A program made the position numbers and the translations under genes. A stretch of DNA of 9,404 nt from positions 1-9,404 of the forward strand of contig VHCC01000025.1 in the NCBI GenBank assembly GCA_016882185.1, written 5' to 3'. This DNA comes from Candidatus Pelagibacterales bacterium (GTDB lineage: Bacteria > Pseudomonadota > Alphaproteobacteria > Pelagibacterales > Pelagibacteraceae). Shown piece by piece: positions 6,137 through 9,404 of this stretch; the first letter of the stretch is position 1, and the number at the start of each line of letters is the position of its first letter. A model generated the notes under the pieces. The model was given only the letters and a program-made list of their open reading frames with translations. It was not told where the DNA came from and did not search any database.

Positions 6137-6514
6137 ATGAAAATACCAGTTATATTGCAAAAAGTTTCAGCAGGCTTTCCTTCACCTGCAACTGATTATG
6201 TTCAAGATGAAATCGATTTAAACAGCGAACTGATTAAAAATCCTCCAGCAACTTTTTTAATTCGCGTGCAGGGTAATTCTATGAATGATCATAAAATTAC
6301 CAGTGGAGATTTATTGGTAGTGGACCGAAGTTTAAATTTAAAAAACGATTGTATTGCAATTATAAATTTTAATAACGAATTAGTAGTTAAAAATATTATC
6401 AAAGAGAATAATAATTTTTACATCAAAAACAAAGCAGAGAAGATTTTAATTAGTGAGAACTCAGATGTGAATATTTGGGGAGTTGTAACGTACATTATTC
6501 ATGCAGCCCATTAA
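6137..6514 (+). CDS. umuD: UmuD, SOS-cleaved subunit of DNA polymerase V
   Basis: A 125-residue S24/LexA-type self-cleaving protein. After RecA-stimulated cleavage it becomes UmuD', which joins UmuC in error-prone polymerase V. The predicted cleavage is Ala12-Gly13 (SAGFPSP), matching Cys24-Gly25 of E. coli. The nucleophile is Ser48 (GNSM) and the general base is Lys85 (ELVVK). Their 37-residue spacing equals Ser60/Lys97 in E. coli. The N-terminal arm before the cleavage site is only 12 residues, half the E. coli length. The ATG at 6137 is fixed by an in-frame TAG at 6107 with no usable start between. It lies just after the LexA box, has no Shine-Dalgarno, and overlaps umuC by 14 nt. Confidence 0.95.
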   Translation: MKIPVILQKVSAGFPSPATDYVQDEIDLNSELIKNPPATFLIRVQGNSMNDHKITSGDLLVVDRSLNLKNDCIAIINFNNELVVKNIIKENNNFYIKNKAEKILISENSDVNIWGVVTYIIHAAH

Positions 6515-7778
6515 TAATAGAATTATCGCCCTAGTCGATTGCAATTCTTTTTATGTTTCTTGTGAGCGATTGTTTCGACCAGATTTGAGAAGAAAGCCTG
6601 TGGTGGTGTTATCTAATAATGATGGCTGTATTATTTCAAGATCAACCGAGGCAAAACAGGCGGGAATTAAAATGGGTGAACCTTATTTTAAAGCAAAGCC
6701 GCTCATTGATAAACATAAAGTTTCAGTTTTTTCATCAAACTATGAATTGTATGGAGATATGTCACGACGGGTGATGAAAATATTAAAAAATTTTTCACCT
6801 GATATTGAATTTTACTCCATTGATGAAGCATTCTTAGATTTAACTAATATTAAAATGAATAATGTTAAAGAATATATTTTAAATATTAGAAAAATAGTTT
6901 TACAGTGGACTGGAATTCCAGTTTCAATTGGAGCTGCAAATACCAAAACCCTTGCAAAAATTGCAAATCATGTAGCAAAGAAAAATAAATTAGGCGTTGA
7001 GGAATTTATTAGTAAAGATAAAAATGAAGTTGACGAAATTTTAAAAACATTTCCCGTACAAGAAGTGTGGGGGATTGGCAGACAACTTTCTAAATTTTTT
7101 AATAATAATAATTTCCATAATGCCCATCAGTTAAAATATGCAGATAATTATTGGGTGAGAAAAAATAGTAGTGTGGTGGTATTAAAAACCATTCATGAAC
7201 TGAATGGCACATGTTGTTTTCCATTAAATTTTCAATATGTAGCAAGGAAAAATTGTTGTGTATCTAGATCTTTTGGTAAAACCATTACTGAACTAAATGA
7301 TTTAAAAGAAGCAGTGGTGATGCATTGTATGACAGCGGCTGAGCGAATTAGATCGGAAGGTTTAATTGTAAAGTCCGTTTATGTGTTTATTAAAACCAGT
7401 CGATTTAAAAAAGATTATGTATCGCGTGTTCAAAAAATAGATTTGCCCATTGCAACGAATAACACTTTAGAACTGACTAATGTGTGCGCAAAGGCTTTGG
7501 AAAATATTTATATTAAAGGTTATTTTTACAGCAAAGCCGGCGTTATTTTTGCAGATTTAAAACCCAAAGATCACTATGAAAAAAACCTATTTTCAGATCA
7601 GAATTTAAATTTAGATCACCTAATGAAAGTTATTGATCAAACGAATAGCAAGTTTGGCAGAGGTGCAGTTACCGTTGCAGCCGCACGATTAAATAATAAT
7701 TCAAAAATGAATAGACGTTATTCATCTAAAATCGACACTTCTTTTATAAAACTTGCCCCAACGGTTAGAGCATATTAA
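6501..7778 (+). CDS. umuC: UmuC, catalytic subunit of DNA polymerase V
   Basis: A 425-residue Y-family translesion DNA polymerase. Metal ligands are Asp13 (LVDCNSFY), Asp108 and Glu109 (SIDEAF), and the steric-gate residue is Tyr18. All are shifted by exactly 7 from E. coli UmuC Asp6, Asp101, Glu102 and Tyr11. The finger motif SNNDGCIISRS (38-48) is intact. EKNLF at 360-364 fits a beta-clamp binding pentapeptide of the QLxLF kind near the E. coli position (357-361). The C-terminus (about 375-420, FGRGAVTVAAA then RRYSSKIDT) is a DUF4113 domain, usual in UmuC. The ATG overlaps the end of umuD by 14 nt, which indicates coupled translation with its partner. Acts at the replication fork under SOS control. 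Confidence 0.97.
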   Translation: MQPINNRIIALVDCNSFYVSCERLFRPDLRRKPVVVLSNNDGCIISRSTEAKQAGIKMGEPYFKAKPLIDKHKVSVFSSNYELYGDMSRRVMKILKNFSPDIEFYSIDEAFLDLTNIKMNNVKEYILNIRKIVLQWTGIPVSIGAANTKTLAKIANHVAKKNKLGVEEFISKDKNEVDEILKTFPVQEVWGIGRQLSKFFNNNNFHNAHQLKYADNYWVRKNSSVVVLKTIHELNGTCCFPLNFQYVARKNCCVSRSFGKTITELNDLKEAVVMHCMTAAERIRSEGLIVKSVYVFIKTSRFKKDYVSRVQKIDLPIATNNTLELTNVCAKALENIYIKGYFYSKAGVIFADLKPKDHYEKNLFSDQNLNLDHLMKVIDQTNSKFGRGAVTVAAARLNNNSKMNRRYSSKIDTSFIKLAPTVRAY

Positions 7779-7789
7779 TTATTGTTCCT

Positions 7790-9289
7790 ATGGTCCATAA
7801 AGCAAAAGCTTTTGTCATTTTAGGCAATCAACTTTTCTCACCCATCCATTTAAAAAGTTTTAAAGATCATCATTTCATGATGGCTGAAGATTACCAGTTA
7901 TGTACTTACGTTAAACATCATCGCCAAAAGATACTACTTTTTTTATCAGCCATGCGTTCATATGCAGATGAATTAAAAAAAGCAGATTTTTCACTTACCT
8001 ATTATGATTGCAAACACGAATTATTTAAAAAAAGTTATGAGGATAAAATTCTAAATTTTTTAAATAAAATTAAAACTAAACATGTAGATTTATTTGAAGT
8101 TGAAGATAAGTTCTTTGAAACGCAATTAATTAATTTTTTTAACAAAAATAAAATTCAATTTAATTTTATAAAATCACCCATGTTTATATCTAGCCGTGGT
8201 GATTTTAAAGAATATTTACAAACGAATAAAAAGCCATTCATGGCTAATTTTTATAAAATTCAAAGAATTAAATTTAATATTTTAATGAAGAGTAAAAACG
8301 AGCCGCTAGGAGGCAAATGGAGTTTTGATGAAGATAATAGAAATAAACTAGATCCTAAAGTTACAATCCCAAAACATATTACCTTTAAACAAACAAATCA
8401 TACAGAGAATGTAAAAAAGTTTTTAGAGAAAAATTTTCTAGATCATCCAGGTGAAATTGAAAGTTTTAATTTTCCAACTACTCGCAAAGATACCTTAACT
8501 TTATATTTTGATTTTTTAAAAAATAAATTAAATTTATTTGGAGATTTTGAAGATGCCATTTCACACAAATCCCATATTCTATTTCACAGTATGTTAAGTC
8601 CGTTAATTAATTTAGGACTCTTAACGCCACAACAAATCGTGAGTGAAACCTTAGCTTATGCAAAAACCAATAAAGTAAAACTAAATTGTCTTGAGGGTTA
8701 CTTAAGGCAGATTATTGGCTGGCGTGAATTTATGCGAGGCATTTATCAAAATTATGAAAGTAAATTGGAAAATACTAATTTTTTTAAATCCAATAAGAAA
8801 TTAACTAAAAGTTGGTATGATGGCACCACTGGAATTGATCCCTTAGATCACACAATTAAAAACTGTATCACATATGGCTGGAGTCATCACATTGAGCGAT
8901 TGATGGTGGTTGCAAACATCATGAATCTTTCAGGAATCGATCCTAAATCCGTTTATCGATGGTTTATGGAAATGTACGTGGACTCTTCAGACTGGGTCAT
9001 GGCGCCTAACGTTTATGGCATGGGTTTATTTAGTGATGGGGGAATTTTTGCAACTAAACCCTACATTTGTGCCTCAAGTTATCTACTTAAGATGAGTGAT
9101 TTTAAACGAGGCGATTGGTGCGATACATTAGATGGGTTGTACTGGAAGTTTATTGAAAGGCATAAGGTATTTTTTGGAAAAAATTACAGATTATCCATGA
9201 TGGTTAAAATTTTAGAAAAAATGGATAAAGAAAAGAAGAAAAGAATTTATTCTGCAGCTGAAGATTTTATTAAAAGAAATACTAATTAA
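7790..9289 (+). CDS. Cryptochrome/photolyase of the FeS-BCP (6-4) type, iron-sulfur ligands mostly lost
   Basis: A 499-residue flavoprotein related to Agrobacterium PhrB/CryB (DPRP family), which repairs (6-4) photoproducts with light. An N-terminal Rossmann-like antenna domain begins AFVILGNQLF (7-16). The helical FAD domain has GYLRQIIGWREFMRG (303-317), the active-site pair His366-His367 (GWSHHIERLMV), SSDWVMAPNVYGMGLFSDGG (399-418) and KPYI (423-426). PhrB binds [4Fe-4S] through Cys350, Cys438, Cys441 and Cys454. Here the YCKGC segment reads FKRGD (438-442), so two ligands become Lys439 and Asp442, and the DMNCL-type cysteine is replaced in GIDPLDH (348-354). Only Cys444 may match Cys454, with a shorter loop. 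Cys300, Cys359 and Cys427 are elsewhere. The gene starts 11 nt after umuC with no Shine-Dalgarno or own promoter seen, so it is probably a third SOS gene. Confidence 0.92.
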   Translation: MVHKAKAFVILGNQLFSPIHLKSFKDHHFMMAEDYQLCTYVKHHRQKILLFLSAMRSYADELKKADFSLTYYDCKHELFKKSYEDKILNFLNKIKTKHVDLFEVEDKFFETQLINFFNKNKIQFNFIKSPMFISSRGDFKEYLQTNKKPFMANFYKIQRIKFNILMKSKNEPLGGKWSFDEDNRNKLDPKVTIPKHITFKQTNHTENVKKFLEKNFLDHPGEIESFNFPTTRKDTLTLYFDFLKNKLNLFGDFEDAISHKSHILFHSMLSPLINLGLLTPQQIVSETLAYAKTNKVKLNCLEGYLRQIIGWREFMRGIYQNYESKLENTNFFKSNKKLTKSWYDGTTGIDPLDHTIKNCITYGWSHHIERLMVVANIMNLSGIDPKSVYRWFMEMYVDSSDWVMAPNVYGMGLFSDGGIFATKPYICASSYLLKMSDFKRGDWCDTLDGLYWKFIERHKVFFGKNYRLSMMVKILEKMDKEKKKRIYSAAEDFIKRNTN

Positions 9290-9292
9290 TAA

Positions 9293-9404
9293 TTACTCGT
9301 GTTCTCCGCCTGGATCATCTTTTGGTAATTTCGTTTGTTTGCCATTAATCCAAAGGTTTTGTCTTGATCGAGTAGGCGTGTGGTAATTAGGATCTGTTCT
9401 AAAT
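9293..9404 (-). CDS. 3' end of an unrecognised gene, truncated by the right window edge
   Basis: The minus-strand frame from 9403 down to a TAA at 9295-9293 is open for 36 sense codons and continues beyond the window. The visible C-terminus is hydrophilic, contains RTDPNYHTPTRSRQ and NLWINGK, and ends DDPGGEHE. I do not recognise the family. Support is modest: an uninterrupted frame in AT-rich DNA, locally higher GC than the gene beside it, balanced residue use, and a convergent layout with its stop 3 bp from the photolyase stop. No hairpin terminator lies between the two genes. Confidence 0.5.
   Translation of the reverse strand, partial: FRTDPNYHTPTRSRQNLWINGKQTKLPKDDPGGEHE

Noticed and set aside
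7779..7795. Second LexA box before the photolyase gene
   Set aside because: A GTTC followed by GGTCC does not give the GTTC-N7-GTTC spacing or sequence.

Overview
The window is AT-rich, gene-dense DNA (nearly all coding, gaps mostly under 65 bp) from a bacterium that is most likely an alphaproteobacterium. The best evidence is a perfect GAAC-N7-GAAC direct repeat, the alphaproteobacterial LexA operator, in front of umuD. A ScfR/RamB-type regulator paired with isocitrate lyase fits the same group. The low GC, short gaps and frequent lack of Shine-Dalgarno sequences suggest a streamlined, perhaps marine, lineage, but the species cannot be named from this window.

Left part (1-2802, + strand): a tight three-gene cluster. 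It holds an acetoacetyl-CoA-type thiolase cut by the left edge, an enoyl-CoA hydratase with both catalytic glutamates, and an alpha/beta hydrolase of the haloacetate (fluoroacetate) dehalogenase type, started by TTG. The intergenic gaps are 8 and 4 nt, so one transcript is likely. The theme is acyl-CoA breakdown to acetyl-CoA, with a dehalogenase that would yield glycolate.

Middle part (2792-5890): a divergent pair. A ScfR/RamB-like XRE regulator points left, and its 3' end overlaps the dehalogenase by 11 nt. To the right are an unrecognised 78-residue protein and isocitrate lyase (aceA), which overlap by 8 nt. The 135-bp divergent region carries repeated TTTACAA/TTGTAAA half-sites and a bulged palindrome, which are good candidates for operators of the regulator. 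The logic would be acetyl-CoA or short acyl-CoA sensing that controls the glyoxylate shunt. A hairpin after aceA serves as a terminator between it and a convergent gene for a small YgaP-like (DUF2892) membrane protein.

Right part (6075-9404): an SOS DNA-damage operon, umuD-umuC followed 11 nt later by a photolyase gene of the bacterial (6-4)/FeS-BCP type. The LexA box overlaps the predicted -10 element. The photolyase is the most unusual gene here. It keeps the flavin and active-site landmarks of its family but has lost at least three of the four cysteines that normally hold the [4Fe-4S] cluster. The window ends in the 3' part of an unrecognised gene on the minus strand.

I found no rRNA, tRNA, CRISPR array, insertion sequence or integrase.
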